DNA of 64,000 bases from Massilia sp. WG5 (GTDB taxonomy: Bacteria; Pseudomonadota; Gammaproteobacteria; Burkholderiales; Burkholderiaceae_D). The stretch covers positions 1,550,001 to 1,614,000 of the forward strand of contig NZ_CP012640.2 of the NCBI RefSeq assembly GCF_001412595.2. Direction: 5' to 3'. This document shows, piece by piece, positions 7,141 to 15,734 of this stretch. Positions within the stretch are counted from its first letter, which is position 1. Every line of letters begins with the position of its first letter. The translations under genes were made by a program, and so were the position numbers. The notes below the pieces were generated by a model, which saw only the letters and a list, made by a program, of their open reading frames with translations, was not told where the DNA came from and ran no database searches.

Positions 7141-8937
7141 CTAGAACCCCGGCGGCCTCTCCCCTACCACGCCTGCCGCCTTCTCCAGCGCCAGCCCGAC
7201 ACGCCCGATGGTCCCTTCATCGAACAGGCGCCCGATCAGCGTCACCCCATGCGGCACGCGGCGCGGCGGCGAGAAGCTCGGCAGCGGCTGCGCCGGGTTC
7301 GGGGCCCAGTCGCTGCGCGCCTGCGCCACCGTCACCGAGCCGGTGCGCAGGGTCAGCGAAGGGTGGCCCGTGAAGTTCGAGATCGTCAGCATCTCGTCGC
7401 GCAGCGAAGGCACCAGCAGCAGGTCGACTTCGTGGAAAATCCGCGCCATCTCCAGCGCCACCTTGCGCCGCATGCGGTCGGCCTGCACGAAGTCCACCGC
7501 CGACAGAAAGCGCGCTTCGCGGAACAGGTTCGGCCAGGCGTCCGGCACCTGGGCCTTCAACTGGTCGGCGCGGTGGTCCAGCGTGATCTCTTCGAAGGCC
7601 GCCGCCGCTTCCGCGAACAGCACCGCGTTCAGCGACTGGTACGGCCAGTCCGGCAGCATCACCGGCACCGGGCTCAAGCCCAGCTTCTTCAGGCTTTCCA
7701 GTGCGGCGCGGTCGACGTCGGTGGCCGGCGCCTCCTTCATCCAGTCGGCGAAATAGCCGACCCTCAGGCCCGCCACCTTCGCGTTCGCGTCGTAATCGAG
7801 CTTCGCCGGCACGCTGGCGACATCGCCCGCATCGACGCCGGAAATCGCCTTCAGCACCAGCATCGCATCCTCGACGCTGCGCGTCATCGGCCCGAGCTTG
7901 TCCAGCGACCAGCACAGCGTCATGGCGCCGGTGCGCGGCACCCGGCCATAGGTCGGGCGCAGGCCGGTCACGCCGCAGCGCATCGACGGGCTGACGATGC
8001 TGCCGCCGGTTTCGCTGCCGATCGAGAACGCGACCAGGGCGGCGGCGGTGGCCGCGCCCGGGCCGGCGCTGGAACCCGAGGCGCCCTCTTCCGGCAGCCA
8101 GGGATTCATCGTCTGGCCGCCGAACCAGACGTCGTTCAGCGCCAGCGCGCCCAGGCTCAGCTTCGCGACCAGCACGGCGCCGGCGGCATCCAGCTTCGCC
8201 ACCACGGCGGCGTCCCGGGCCGGTACGCGCTCGCGGTTGAACTCCGCGCCCCAGGTGGTGCGGATGCCCTTCGTATCCAGCAGGTCCTTCACGCCGTAGG
8301 GAATGCCGTGCAGCGGGCCGCGGTATTTGCCGGCGGCGATCTCACGGTCGGCCTGGCGCGCGCGCGCCAGGGCATGCTCCTCGGTCAGCGTGATCACGCT
8401 GCGCAGCCTGCCGTCAAGCCGCTTGATGCGCGCCAGGTAGATGCGGGTCAGGCGTTCCGAGCTGATGGCGCGGGTCTCGATCCAGCGCGAGAGCTTCGTG
8501 ACCGGGGCGAAGGCGATGTCCTCGTCCTTCTGCGGCAGCGGACCGGCATCGCCGCGGCTGCGCACGAAGCGCTCGTGCGCCGGCCCGGCGGACGCGCCCA
8601 CGGCGGTCGCCGGGGACCACACCGTGGCCGGCGCGACGCTGTCCTCGATCGCCAGCTTGCGCGGACCGGTGCGCCGCTCCATGGTCGACGCCAGCGAGAC
8701 GCGCCAGCTGCCGGCCGCCATCTGGCGCTCGGCCGGGCTCAACTGCACCTGCATCAGCTTTTCGGCTTCGGCAAAGGTGGCCGGCGTGACCTCCGGGCCG
8801 ACCGCCGGGGTGGCGCCGAAGGTCGGCGGCGCGCCGGGCGTGTCGGCGACTTGCGGAAGGGGTTCACCACGGGCGGCGCCGGCGACGGCCAGCAGGCCGA
8901 GGGGCGCATTGATCAGGAACTGGCGGCGTTGGGTCAT
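7141..8937 (-). CDS. Exported amidase-signature hydrolase
   Basis: 598 aa from ATG 8937. That start has GAGG 5 nt upstream and puts an RRQFL twin-arginine-like motif at residues 4-8 before a hydrophobic stretch, so Tat export is likely; an ATG at 8958 lacks a ribosome site. The amidase-signature triad is visible: Lys in GVKDLLD, the cis-Ser region in EGASGSSAGPGAATAAA, and the nucleophile Ser in GSETGGSIVSPS. About 120 extra N-terminal residues precede the catalytic domain. The substrate (amide, carbamate or peptide) cannot be predicted. It follows the LysR gene on the same strand by 50 bp. Confidence 0.9.
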   Translation of the reverse strand: MTQRRQFLINAPLGLLAVAGAARGEPLPQVADTPGAPPTFGATPAVGPEVTPATFAEAEKLMQVQLSPAERQMAAGSWRVSLASTMERRTGPRKLAIEDSVAPATVWSPATAVGASAGPAHERFVRSRGDAGPLPQKDEDIAFAPVTKLSRWIETRAISSERLTRIYLARIKRLDGRLRSVITLTEEHALARARQADREIAAGKYRGPLHGIPYGVKDLLDTKGIRTTWGAEFNRERVPARDAAVVAKLDAAGAVLVAKLSLGALALNDVWFGGQTMNPWLPEEGASGSSAGPGAATAAALVAFSIGSETGGSIVSPSMRCGVTGLRPTYGRVPRTGAMTLCWSLDKLGPMTRSVEDAMLVLKAISGVDAGDVASVPAKLDYDANAKVAGLRVGYFADWMKEAPATDVDRAALESLKKLGLSPVPVMLPDWPYQSLNAVLFAEAAAAFEEITLDHRADQLKAQVPDAWPNLFREARFLSAVDFVQADRMRRKVALEMARIFHEVDLLLVPSLRDEMLTISNFTGHPSLTLRTGSVTVAQARSDWAPNPAQPLPSFSPPRRVPHGVTLIGRLFDEGTIGRVGLALEKAAGVVGERPPGF

Positions 8938-8986
8938 GGGTCCTCTGCTGTTTGACATGAGCTATTTTCAATATTAACAAAAAGCA

Positions 8987-9883
8987 TCAGGTTTCGAGCA
9001 CATCCGCCAGCCGCCGCGCCAAAAATTCGACCAGGGCCGCCACCCGCGGCGCCAGCGCACCCTGCTTGTAGAACACCGCCCACACCGGCTGGGTCCAGGG
9101 CAGCGCGGCCTCCTCCAGCAGCGGCACCAGGCGGCCGCCGGCGACGTCGGCGCCGGTCAGGAAATCCGACAGGCTGGCGATGCCCGCGCCGCCCAGGGCC
9201 AGGTGGCGCAGCGTCTCGCCGCTGGACGCCGTCACCTGGGGCTTGGCCAGCACGCCTTCCTGGCTGCCGTCGCGCAGCGGCCAGGTGTTCAGCGAGGCCG
9301 GCGCCGTGAAGCCCAGCAGGCGGTGGCGGGCCAGGTCGGCGGGCGTCGCAGGCCGCCCGTGGCGCTCCAGGTAGCCCGGCGCGGCCAGCACGCGCACCCG
9401 GCTGCGCCCCAGCAGGCGCGCGTTCAGGCTGGAATCGGGCAGGATGCCGATGCGGATCGCGACGTCGACCTTTTCCTCGATCAGGTCGACGATGGTCTCG
9501 CCGCTGGTCAGCTCCAGCGACACCTGCGGGTATTCGTCGAGGAAGTCCGAGACCAGCGGCGCCACCAGATGGTCGAGCGTCGGCGTGGCGGCATTCACCC
9601 GCACCAGCCCGGCCGGGTGGCCGCGCCGCGCCGCCGCCTGCGCCTCGGTATCGGCCATTTCGGCCAGCACGCGGCGCGCCCGCTCCAGCAGCCAGGCTCC
9701 TTCCGCGGTCAGGTCGAGGCGTCGCGTGGTGCGGTGCATGAGGGTCATCCCGAGCTGCTTTTCGAGCCGCGAGACGGTGCGCGACACGCCCGAGGGCGTC
9801 TGCCCCAGCTGTTGGGCGGCGGTCGAAAACGATCCCGTTTCCGTGACCGTAACGAAGGCAATCAGGGCGCCAATGTCCAGCAT
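8987..9883 (-). CDS. LysR-family regulator, divergent from MFS transporter
   Basis: 298 aa. The N-terminal helix-turn-helix (LIAFVTVTETGSFSTAAQQLGQTPSGVSRTVSRLEKQLG) and the two-lobed effector domain with FLDEYPQVSLELTSGE are typical of the CrgA/YhjC-like LysR subgroup. It is transcribed away from the MFS transporter gene across 109 bp, and upstream of the amidase gene on its own strand. The standard inference is that it controls the divergent transporter and aldo/keto reductase, and possibly the amidase. Confidence 0.93.
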   Translation of the reverse strand: MLDIGALIAFVTVTETGSFSTAAQQLGQTPSGVSRTVSRLEKQLGMTLMHRTTRRLDLTAEGAWLLERARRVLAEMADTEAQAAARRGHPAGLVRVNAATPTLDHLVAPLVSDFLDEYPQVSLELTSGETIVDLIEEKVDVAIRIGILPDSSLNARLLGRSRVRVLAAPGYLERHGRPATPADLARHRLLGFTAPASLNTWPLRDGSQEGVLAKPQVTASSGETLRHLALGGAGIASLSDFLTGADVAGGRLVPLLEEAALPWTQPVWAVFYKQGALAPRVAALVEFLARRLADVLET

Positions 9884-9886
9884 TTG

Positions 9887-9899
9887 TGACTCCGAGTCA
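9887..9899. promoter_or_regulatory. Candidate LysR operator
   Basis: TGACT-CCG-AGTCA is an interrupted palindrome four bases upstream of the LysR start codon in the LysR/MFS divergent region. Position fits an autoregulatory site; it is short, so chance is not excluded. Confidence 0.3.
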
Positions 9900-9992
9900 A
9901 AAGTCTATTGTACGGCAGCATGTTTTTCTTGTATCCCGCCGCCTTCAGAATGCTGGCTTCGATCAACAAGATAGACACCGGGAGAACACATC

Positions 9993-11207
9993 ATGCCACT
10001 CGCACTCTGGGCGCTGACATTGAGCGCCTTCGCCATCGGGACGACGGAATTCGTGATCGTCGGCCTGATCCCCACCATCGCCGCCAGCCTTCACGTGTCG
10101 GTCCCGTCGGCCGGCCTGCTGGTCAGCCTGTACGCCCTCGGCGTCGCCATCGGCGCGCCGGTGCTGACCGCGCTGACCGGCCGCGTGCCGCGCAAACTCC
10201 TGCTGCTCGGCCTGATGCTGCTGTTCACCGCCGGGAACCTGGTCGCCTGGATGGCGCCCGGCTACGAAGCGCTGATGGCCGCGCGCGTTCTGACCGGCCT
10301 CGCGCACGGCGTGTTCTTCTCGATCGGCTCGACCATCGCCACCAGCCTGGTGCCGAGGGAGAAAGCGGCCAGCGCGATCGCCCTGATGTTCAGCGGCCTG
10401 ACCGTCGCGCTGGTCACCGGCGTGCCGCTCGGGACCTTCATCGGCCAGCACTTCGGCTGGCAGATGACCTTCCTGGCGGTGGCCATGCTGGGCGTGATCG
10501 CTTTCATCGGCATTGCGCTGCTGGTGCCGAAAGCGATCGCCGGCAGCAAGCCGTCTTCGCTGCTCACCCAGGTGTCGGTGCTGAAGAAGCCGCGCCTGCT
10601 GCTGGTCTACGCCATGACCACGCTCGGCTATGGCGGCACCTTCGTCGCCTTCACTTACCTGGCGCCGATCCTGCAGCAGGTGGCCGGCTTCTCGGCCGGT
10701 GCGGTCGGCCTGGTGATGCTGGTGTACGGCGTCTCGGTCGCCTTCGGGAATATCTGGGGCGGCAAGCTGGCCGACCGCAAGGGTCCGGTGCGCGCGCTGC
10801 AGATCGTGTTCGCGCTGCTGGCCGCCGTCCTGCTGGTGCTGCAGTTCACCGCCGCGAACAAGGTCGCGGTGCTGGTCACGGTGCTGGCCTGGGGCGCCGT
10901 CGCCTTCGGCAATGTGCCCGGCCTGCAGGTGTATGTGGTGCAGCGCGCCGGCCGCGATGCGCCGCAGGCGGTGGACGTGGCCTCGGGCCTGAACATTGCC
11001 GCCTTCAACGTCGGCATCGCGCTCGGCGCCTGGGGCGGCGGCCTGATCGTCGACCGCATCGGCCTGATGGCCACGCCCTGGATCGGCGCCCTGGTGGTGC
11101 TCGGCGCACTGGCACTGACCACCCTCGCCGGCCGCCTCGACCGGCGCGACGCGGCGCGCGGCATCGCAGCGCCCGCGCCGGCCGAACCGGTCGTCCTCGG
11201 CCACTGA
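9993..11207 (+). CDS. MFS efflux transporter, DHA1 family (AraJ/YdhP-like)
   Basis: 404 aa with twelve predicted membrane helices. The first helix, [18 protein letters not shown], and the loop GRVPRKLLL between helices 2 and 3 are hallmarks of the AraJ/YdhP/NepI group of drug-proton antiporters, which export sugars, nucleosides or arabinose-like compounds. The substrate is unknown. It lies divergent from the LysR gene and 19 bp before dkgB, with a ribosome site for dkgB directly after its stop, so the two probably form an operon. Confidence 0.9.
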   Translation: MPLALWALTLSAFAIGTTEFVIVGLIPTIAASLHVSVPSAGLLVSLYALGVAIGAPVLTALTGRVPRKLLLLGLMLLFTAGNLVAWMAPGYEALMAARVLTGLAHGVFFSIGSTIATSLVPREKAASAIALMFSGLTVALVTGVPLGTFIGQHFGWQMTFLAVAMLGVIAFIGIALLVPKAIAGSKPSSLLTQVSVLKKPRLLLVYAMTTLGYGGTFVAFTYLAPILQQVAGFSAGAVGLVMLVYGVSVAFGNIWGGKLADRKGPVRALQIVFALLAAVLLVLQFTAANKVAVLVTVLAWGAVAFGNVPGLQVYVVQRAGRDAPQAVDVASGLNIAAFNVGIALGAWGGGLIVDRIGLMATPWIGALVVLGALALTTLAGRLDRRDAARGIAAPAPAEPVVLGH

Positions 11208-11226
11208 TTTTTTTTGGAGAACATGC

Positions 11227-12036
11227 ATGGACAAGCCCATCCCCCAACTCGGCCTCGGCACCTTCCGCCTGCAGGGCCAGCAAGCCATCGACTCGGTGCG
11301 CAACGGCCTCGAACTGGGCTACCGCCACATCGACACCGCCCAGATCTACGGCAACGAAGCCGAGCTTGGCCAGGCGCTGCAAGCGTCCGGCGTGCCGCGC
11401 CGCGAAGTCTTCGTCACCACCAAGATCTGGACCGAGCATCTGGCCGCCGATCGCCTGATCGCGAGCCTCAAGGACAGCCTGCGCAAGCTGCGCCTCGAGC
11501 AGGTCGACCTGACCCTGATCCACTGGCCCTCGCCGAACGACGCCGTGGCGGTGGCCGAATCGATGCAGGCTTTACTGGAAGCACGCGAACAGGGCCTGAG
11601 CGGCGCGATCGGCGTGTCGAATTTCACGAATGCCCTGCTGGCGCAGGCCGTCGATGCGGTCGGCGCGACGAATATCGCCACCAACCAGGTCGAGCTGCAT
11701 CCCTTCCTGCAGAACCGCAGCGTGGCCGCCTTCGCCCGCGAACACGGCATCCACGTCACGGCCTACATGCCGCTGGCTTACGGGAAGGCGCTGACCGATC
11801 CGCTAATCCAGGCCATCGCCGCGCGCATCGAGGCCACGCCGGCCCAGGTGGCGCTGGCGTGGTCGATGGCCAAGGGCTATGCGGTGATTCCGTCGTCGAC
11901 CCGGCGCGAAAACCTGGCGGCCAACCTGGGAGCGCTGGCCGTGAGGCTGGGGGCGGAGGAGATTGCGGCGATCGATGGGCTGGAGCGCGGGGAGCGGCTG
12001 GTCAGCCCGGACTTCGCGCCGGCCTGGGACGCCTGA
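11227..12036 (+). CDS. dkgB: 2,5-diketo-D-gluconate reductase B (aldo/keto reductase)
   Basis: 269 aa, close to E. coli DkgB in length and sequence from the first residues ([20 protein letters not shown]) to the end ([12 protein letters not shown]). AKR catalytic tetrad elements are present: Asp and Tyr in [13 protein letters not shown], Lys in FVTTKIW and His in [11 protein letters not shown]. The C-terminal [12 protein letters not shown] is the NADPH-binding signature. In practice DkgB reduces methylglyoxal and other reactive carbonyls in the cytoplasm. A ribosome site GGAG lies 7 nt before the ATG. A T8 run follows the MFS stop but has no stem, so it is not a terminator. Confidence 0.93.
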   Translation: MDKPIPQLGLGTFRLQGQQAIDSVRNGLELGYRHIDTAQIYGNEAELGQALQASGVPRREVFVTTKIWTEHLAADRLIASLKDSLRKLRLEQVDLTLIHWPSPNDAVAVAESMQALLEAREQGLSGAIGVSNFTNALLAQAVDAVGATNIATNQVELHPFLQNRSVAAFAREHGIHVTAYMPLAYGKALTDPLIQAIAARIEATPAQVALAWSMAKGYAVIPSSTRRENLAANLGALAVRLGAEEIAAIDGLERGERLVSPDFAPAWDA

Positions 12037-12061
12037 ATCGTTCCCGTGAAGTGAATCGGCG

Positions 12062-12077
12062 CCCGCCTGCGCGGGGA
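12062..12077. repeat. REP-like hairpin between convergent genes
   Basis: CCCGC-CTGC-GCGGG lies between the convergent dkgB and glutathione transferase genes. The loop and right arm match the hairpin at 33154-33171, so it is probably a degenerate copy of the same dispersed palindrome. Confidence 0.5.
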
Positions 12078-12100
12078 CGACGTCGCCGAGCGCGGCGACC

Positions 12101-12811
12101 TTACTCCTGCTCCAGCTCGGGGTAATGCCTGAATATCCCTTCCTCATTGAACGGCAGCCGCCGCTTCGACTTCAGGTAGGCCGCGACGCGCGGCCGCTTC
12201 GCCACGCGGTCGCGCAGGGCCACCAGCAGCGGATAGCCGGCGTCGATGCGCGCCATCGTCGCCGGGAAGGCGTAGCGCAGGCCGTCGAGCAGCTGGAACA
12301 GGGACAGGTCGGCATAGCTGAGCTTGTCGCCCAGCAGGAAGTCCTTCGGTTCGGGCCGCCCGAGGATGCCCTCGAAATAATCGAAGAACTTCGGGATCCT
12401 CGTCTCGACGAAATCGGCGGCGCGGCGCTTGGCTTCCGGGCGCTGGTCCTCGTAGTACAGCGAGGTCGCGATCGGGTGATGGGTGTCGTGGATTTCCGCG
12501 ACCATGTCGGCGATCGTCAGCTGCAGCTGGTTCACCCACAGGCGGCCGGCATCGTCCGCTGGCGCCAGGCCGTGCTGCTGCCCCAGGTACAGCAGGATGT
12601 TGGCGGTCTGGCCGATCGTCAGCTCGCCCGCCTTCAGGAAGGGCGGCGCAAACGAAGGGTGGTCGGGGCCATCCATCGCCGCCATCATGCGCGCCATGCC
12701 GCCCGGCTCGCGTGCGACGTCGACGTACTTCACCCCGGCCTCCTCCAGCGCCAGCCGGACAAATTCGCCGCGCCCCTGGATCGTCGGCCAATAAAAAAGT
12801 TCGTACGTCAT
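12101..12811 (-). CDS. Glutathione S-transferase family protein
   Basis: 236 aa from ATG 12811, chosen because GAGGAG lies 6 nt upstream; an in-frame ATG at 12844 would add 11 unconserved residues. The N-terminal thioredoxin-like domain begins YELFYWPTIQGRGEFVRLALEEAG, with the catalytic-type tyrosine near residue 7, and carries the cis-proline block FAPPFLKAGELTIGQTANILLYL. The C-terminal helical domain includes LLGDKLSYADLSLFQLLDGL, the usual GST hydrophobic staple. It resembles Sigma/Pi-type cytosolic enzymes. Substrate unknown. Confidence 0.88.
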   Translation of the reverse strand: MTYELFYWPTIQGRGEFVRLALEEAGVKYVDVAREPGGMARMMAAMDGPDHPSFAPPFLKAGELTIGQTANILLYLGQQHGLAPADDAGRLWVNQLQLTIADMVAEIHDTHHPIATSLYYEDQRPEAKRRAADFVETRIPKFFDYFEGILGRPEPKDFLLGDKLSYADLSLFQLLDGLRYAFPATMARIDAGYPLLVALRDRVAKRPRVAAYLKSKRRLPFNEEGIFRHYPELEQE

Positions 12812-12982
12812 GCGACGCTCCTCATCATGTTCGGGATGACTCAATTATTCATGATGATTTCGATGTTCGGCGCGGCAATCGTGCTAGTCTTGCGGGTGGC
12901 AACGTCTGCCTGACAAAAAATCAACAAGAGACATCGTGATCACAAATAAAAAGACGAAAGGGATGACTTATCGAGCGTGGCG

Positions 12983-13053
12983 ATCTTGACCTGCCCAGCA
13001 TTTTATTTCCGTTGAGCAATATCACCTTGCCGCCAAGGCTGGTGAGTCAAGAT
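12983..13053. repeat. Spaced inverted repeat upstream of the VirK/YbjX gene
   Basis: ATCTTGAC (12983-12990) and GTCAAGAT (13046-13053) are perfect inverted arms 55 bp apart, ending 35 bp before the ATG at 13089. A small hairpin CCTTG-CCGC-CAAGG (13025-13038) lies between them. They could be paired regulator sites or an mRNA structure. The rest of 12812-13088 shows nothing else recognisable beyond divergent promoter space. Confidence 0.35.
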
Positions 13054-13088
13054 AGAACCACCCCGATAATGAATGCCCGGAGCGCACC

Positions 13089-14051
13089 ATGATTTTCGCT
13101 CACCTCACCAAGCACTGGATCGCCCGCCGCCGCCAGTACAGCCTGACTTCCTGGATCCTCTGCATCGCGCGCAGCCTGCGCGTGCTGGCCTACTGGCGCG
13201 ACCATCGCGCCCTGTGCCAGCTCGGCGTCTACCGCAACCACGTCGCGCTGCCGCCGAACGACGATCCATTCCACCACCTCAGCCACCGCGACTACCTGAT
13301 CAAGGACCTGTCGGCGCGCCGGCGCGTGCAGGCGGTCCTGAGCCACTACCGCTTCGAGGAAACCACCTTCAACGACGCCTACAAGCAGGCCGTCTACGAC
13401 GCCCGCTGCCTGCCGCTGTGGCAGCACGAGGCGGAGGGCAGCAGCTTCCTGATCCAGCTCGAGATGGCCTCGCGCAGCAATGCCGAGGGCGACCTGACCG
13501 TGGCCCTGGTTGCCGACGGCAAGTGCCTGCACCGCCTGTCCTTCAGCTGGCTCGAAGGCCAGCTGGTCGGCGCCGACGCGCCGGTGGTGCCCTTCATCGC
13601 CCGCAACCAGGGACGCTGGGTCGATTCCGGCGCCGCCTTCGAAGCCTTCGAGCGCGTGTTCCCGAACAATTCTCCGAGCTTCTTCTGCTTCGCCGCGATG
13701 CAGGGCGTGGCGCAGGCGGTCGGCATCGACCAGGTCATCGCCATCCGCAGCGAAGACCACATCGCCTACGACCCCGATCCCGAAAAGCATTTCGCCAACG
13801 CCTACGACGGCTTCTGGAAGATCCTGGGCGGGGTCGAGATGCCGGGCCGGGGGGGCTACCGGATCGCGCTGCCCTTCTACGTCAAGCCGCTGTCCGAAAT
13901 GCCGTCCAAGCACCGCAAGCGCGCCGCCCAGCGCCGCGAGCACTGGCGCCTGATCGGCGAATCCGCCCGCAGCACCCTGCAGCGCCACCTGCTGCACGCG
14001 CGCGCCCATGTCGAGCACCCGGCGCCGGTGCTGGAGCCGGCGCAGGTCTGA
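13089..14051 (+). CDS. VirK/YbjX family protein (DUF535)
   Basis: 320 aa. The blocks RFEETTFNDAYKQAVYDA, FLIQLEMASRSNAEGDLTVAL, LHRLSFSWLEGQ and GVAQAVGIDQVIAIRSEDHI are the conserved core of DUF535, the VirK/YbjX family. In Shigella VirK is needed for surface localisation of IcsA, and related proteins are tied to envelope modification and antimicrobial peptide resistance, but no activity is established. No signal peptide is seen, so it is predicted cytoplasmic or membrane-associated. It is a single gene with its own promoter region. Confidence 0.85.
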   Translation: MIFAHLTKHWIARRRQYSLTSWILCIARSLRVLAYWRDHRALCQLGVYRNHVALPPNDDPFHHLSHRDYLIKDLSARRRVQAVLSHYRFEETTFNDAYKQAVYDARCLPLWQHEAEGSSFLIQLEMASRSNAEGDLTVALVADGKCLHRLSFSWLEGQLVGADAPVVPFIARNQGRWVDSGAAFEAFERVFPNNSPSFFCFAAMQGVAQAVGIDQVIAIRSEDHIAYDPDPEKHFANAYDGFWKILGGVEMPGRGGYRIALPFYVKPLSEMPSKHRKRAAQRREHWRLIGESARSTLQRHLLHARAHVEHPAPVLEPAQV

Positions 14052-14067
14052 GCCGGACCCGCGCTTG

Positions 14068-14385
14068 TTACTCCTCGATCTCGATATCGAGGATGGCCGA
14101 GCTCAGCGACTTCCCGTGCGCGTCCAGCGCCAGTGAGCGCGTGACGCCGCCGCCCAGGGCATCGTGCATGACGAAGTTCATCGCGCCGAGTCCAGGCAGC
14201 AGGAAGCGCCGCACCTCGCCATGCACGATGCCGGCAAAGTGCGCTTTCACGCGCTCGGCCGTCATCTGCTGCACCAGCCGCTGGTAATCCTCGGGTTTGT
14301 AGGCGATGAGCGACAGGTTGGAGATATTGCCCTTGTCGCCCGCGCGCGCATGTGCGATCTCGCGCAGTTTCATGTGCCCTTTCAT
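14068..14385 (-). CDS. AtuA-like small subunit (C-terminal AtuA domain)
   Basis: 105 aa. It matches the ferredoxin-fold C-terminal part of AtuA-type proteins: REIAHARAGDKGNISNLSL at the start, then VKAHFAGIVHGEVRRFLLPGLGAMNFVMHDALGGGVTRSLALDAHGK. In many organisms this segment is fused to the DUF1446 domain; here it is a separate gene starting 1 bp after the DUF1446 stop, with GAGGAG inside the end of the upstream gene serving as its ribosome site. That supports ATG 14385 over ATG 14373. It probably forms a complex with the upstream protein. Confidence 0.85.
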   Translation of the reverse strand: MKGHMKLREIAHARAGDKGNISNLSLIAYKPEDYQRLVQQMTAERVKAHFAGIVHGEVRRFLLPGLGAMNFVMHDALGGGVTRSLALDAHGKSLSSAILDIEIEE

Positions 14386-14386
14386 G

Positions 14387-15724
14387 TCAAAGCTCCTCGA
14401 AATGGATGGACGCGTGCACCTGTGCCGCCGGGACCAGGGTGGAGCGCACCGCGACGACCTGGCGCGCCGCCCTGGTCGCGCCGCCGCCGCCCGCGGGTCC
14501 GCAGGTGTACAGGGTTTCGACCTCGTTGCCGATCCGGAGCGCCTCCTGCATGCTGCCGGTGCGGCCGGCCACGCGCAGGCGCACCTCCCAGGGTTCGGGA
14601 TGCTGCGCCGCCAGGCCGTCCCCATGGATGGCGTTCAGGCCGATCAGGTCGAAGCGCACTTCCTCGAGCTGCACCCCGGTGATCCTGAAGCGTTCGGCGA
14701 CGATGTCCTGCGCCAGCCGCGCGCGCGCCACCGCGCCGGGCCCCGCATACGAGATCTGCCCCTCGCCGACATAGCTGTCGATATAGCCGATCGACACTTT
14801 CAGCATGCCACTCTTCGGATGGCCGGTAGCGCCGCTGACGGCGACCCGGTCCGGCCCCAGCTGGGTCATGGTGACGCCGGAAAAATCGGCCACCACGTCC
14901 GGCGTCAGGTAGGCCGCCGGGTCATGGATTTCATACAGCAGCTGTTCGGTACAGGTGGCGGTCGTGACGGCGCCGCCGGAGCCGGCCACCTTGGTGATCT
15001 CGAGCGAGCCATCCTCCGACACCACGCCGATCGGGAACCCGAGGCGCGCAAGACCTGCCACGTCCTTGTAGCCGGGGTCGGCGAAATAGCCGCCGCTGAC
15101 CTGGCCCGCGCATTCCAGCAGGTGCCCCGCCAGCGTGCCCTGCCCCAGGCGTTCCCAGTCGTCCGCGGCCCAGCCGAATTCGTGGATCAGGGGCGCCAGC
15201 ACGAGCGCCGGATCGGCGACGCGGCCGGTGACGATCACGTCGGCGCCTTGCTTCAAGGCCTCGACCAGCGGCTGCGCGCCCAGGTAGGCATTCGCGGACA
15301 GCAGGCTGTCGCCCAGCGCCGCTACCTTCGCCCCCGTGTCGTCCAGGTAATCGCCGCGGCGCAGCTGGTCCAGCACGTCGTCACCGGTCACGGCGGCGAT
15401 CCTCAGCTTGCCCAGCCCCAGGGACTGCGCGACCTGCCTGATCTTCGCGGCGGCGGCGAGCGGGTTGGCGGCGCCCATGTTGGTGACGATCCGGATGCCC
15501 TTGTCGCTGCAGGTCCGCAGCACCGCCCGCATCCGCTGTTCCAGCAGGGGATCGTAACCGAGCGCCGGATCGTTCATCCTGGCCTGCTGGGCCAGGGCAA
15601 TGGTGCGCTCGGCCAGGCATTCGAAGACCAGGTAATCGATCCCGCCCTTTTCCGCCAGCTCGATGGCGGGCTCGATGCGGTCGCCCGAGTAGCCGGCGCC
15701 GGCGCCAATGCGAATCTGCTTCAT
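14387..15724 (-). CDS. AtuA/DUF1446 family protein
   Basis: 445 aa. It starts QIRIGAGAGYSGDRIEPAIEL and carries YLVFECLAERTIALAQQ, IVTNMGAANPLAAA, VIVTGRVADPALVLAPLIHEFGW and AGHLLECAGQVSGGYFADPG, all DUF1446 signatures. Pseudomonas AtuA is required for acyclic terpene degradation but its reaction is unclear; homologues in carboxylate operons occur widely. Here it sits between a CitMHS transporter gene (11 bp upstream) and the small AtuA subunit, so the natural substrate is more likely an organic acid than a terpene. AAGGAG lies 6 nt before the ATG. Confidence 0.88.
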   Translation of the reverse strand: MKQIRIGAGAGYSGDRIEPAIELAEKGGIDYLVFECLAERTIALAQQARMNDPALGYDPLLEQRMRAVLRTCSDKGIRIVTNMGAANPLAAAAKIRQVAQSLGLGKLRIAAVTGDDVLDQLRRGDYLDDTGAKVAALGDSLLSANAYLGAQPLVEALKQGADVIVTGRVADPALVLAPLIHEFGWAADDWERLGQGTLAGHLLECAGQVSGGYFADPGYKDVAGLARLGFPIGVVSEDGSLEITKVAGSGGAVTTATCTEQLLYEIHDPAAYLTPDVVADFSGVTMTQLGPDRVAVSGATGHPKSGMLKVSIGYIDSYVGEGQISYAGPGAVARARLAQDIVAERFRITGVQLEEVRFDLIGLNAIHGDGLAAQHPEPWEVRLRVAGRTGSMQEALRIGNEVETLYTCGPAGGGGATRAARQVVAVRSTLVPAAQVHASIHFEEL

Positions 15725-15734
15725 ATGATGCTCC

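Noticed and set aside
11208..11215. T8 run after the MFS gene as a terminator
   Set aside because: No GC-rich stem precedes it and the dkgB ribosome site follows at once, so the genes are more likely co-transcribed.
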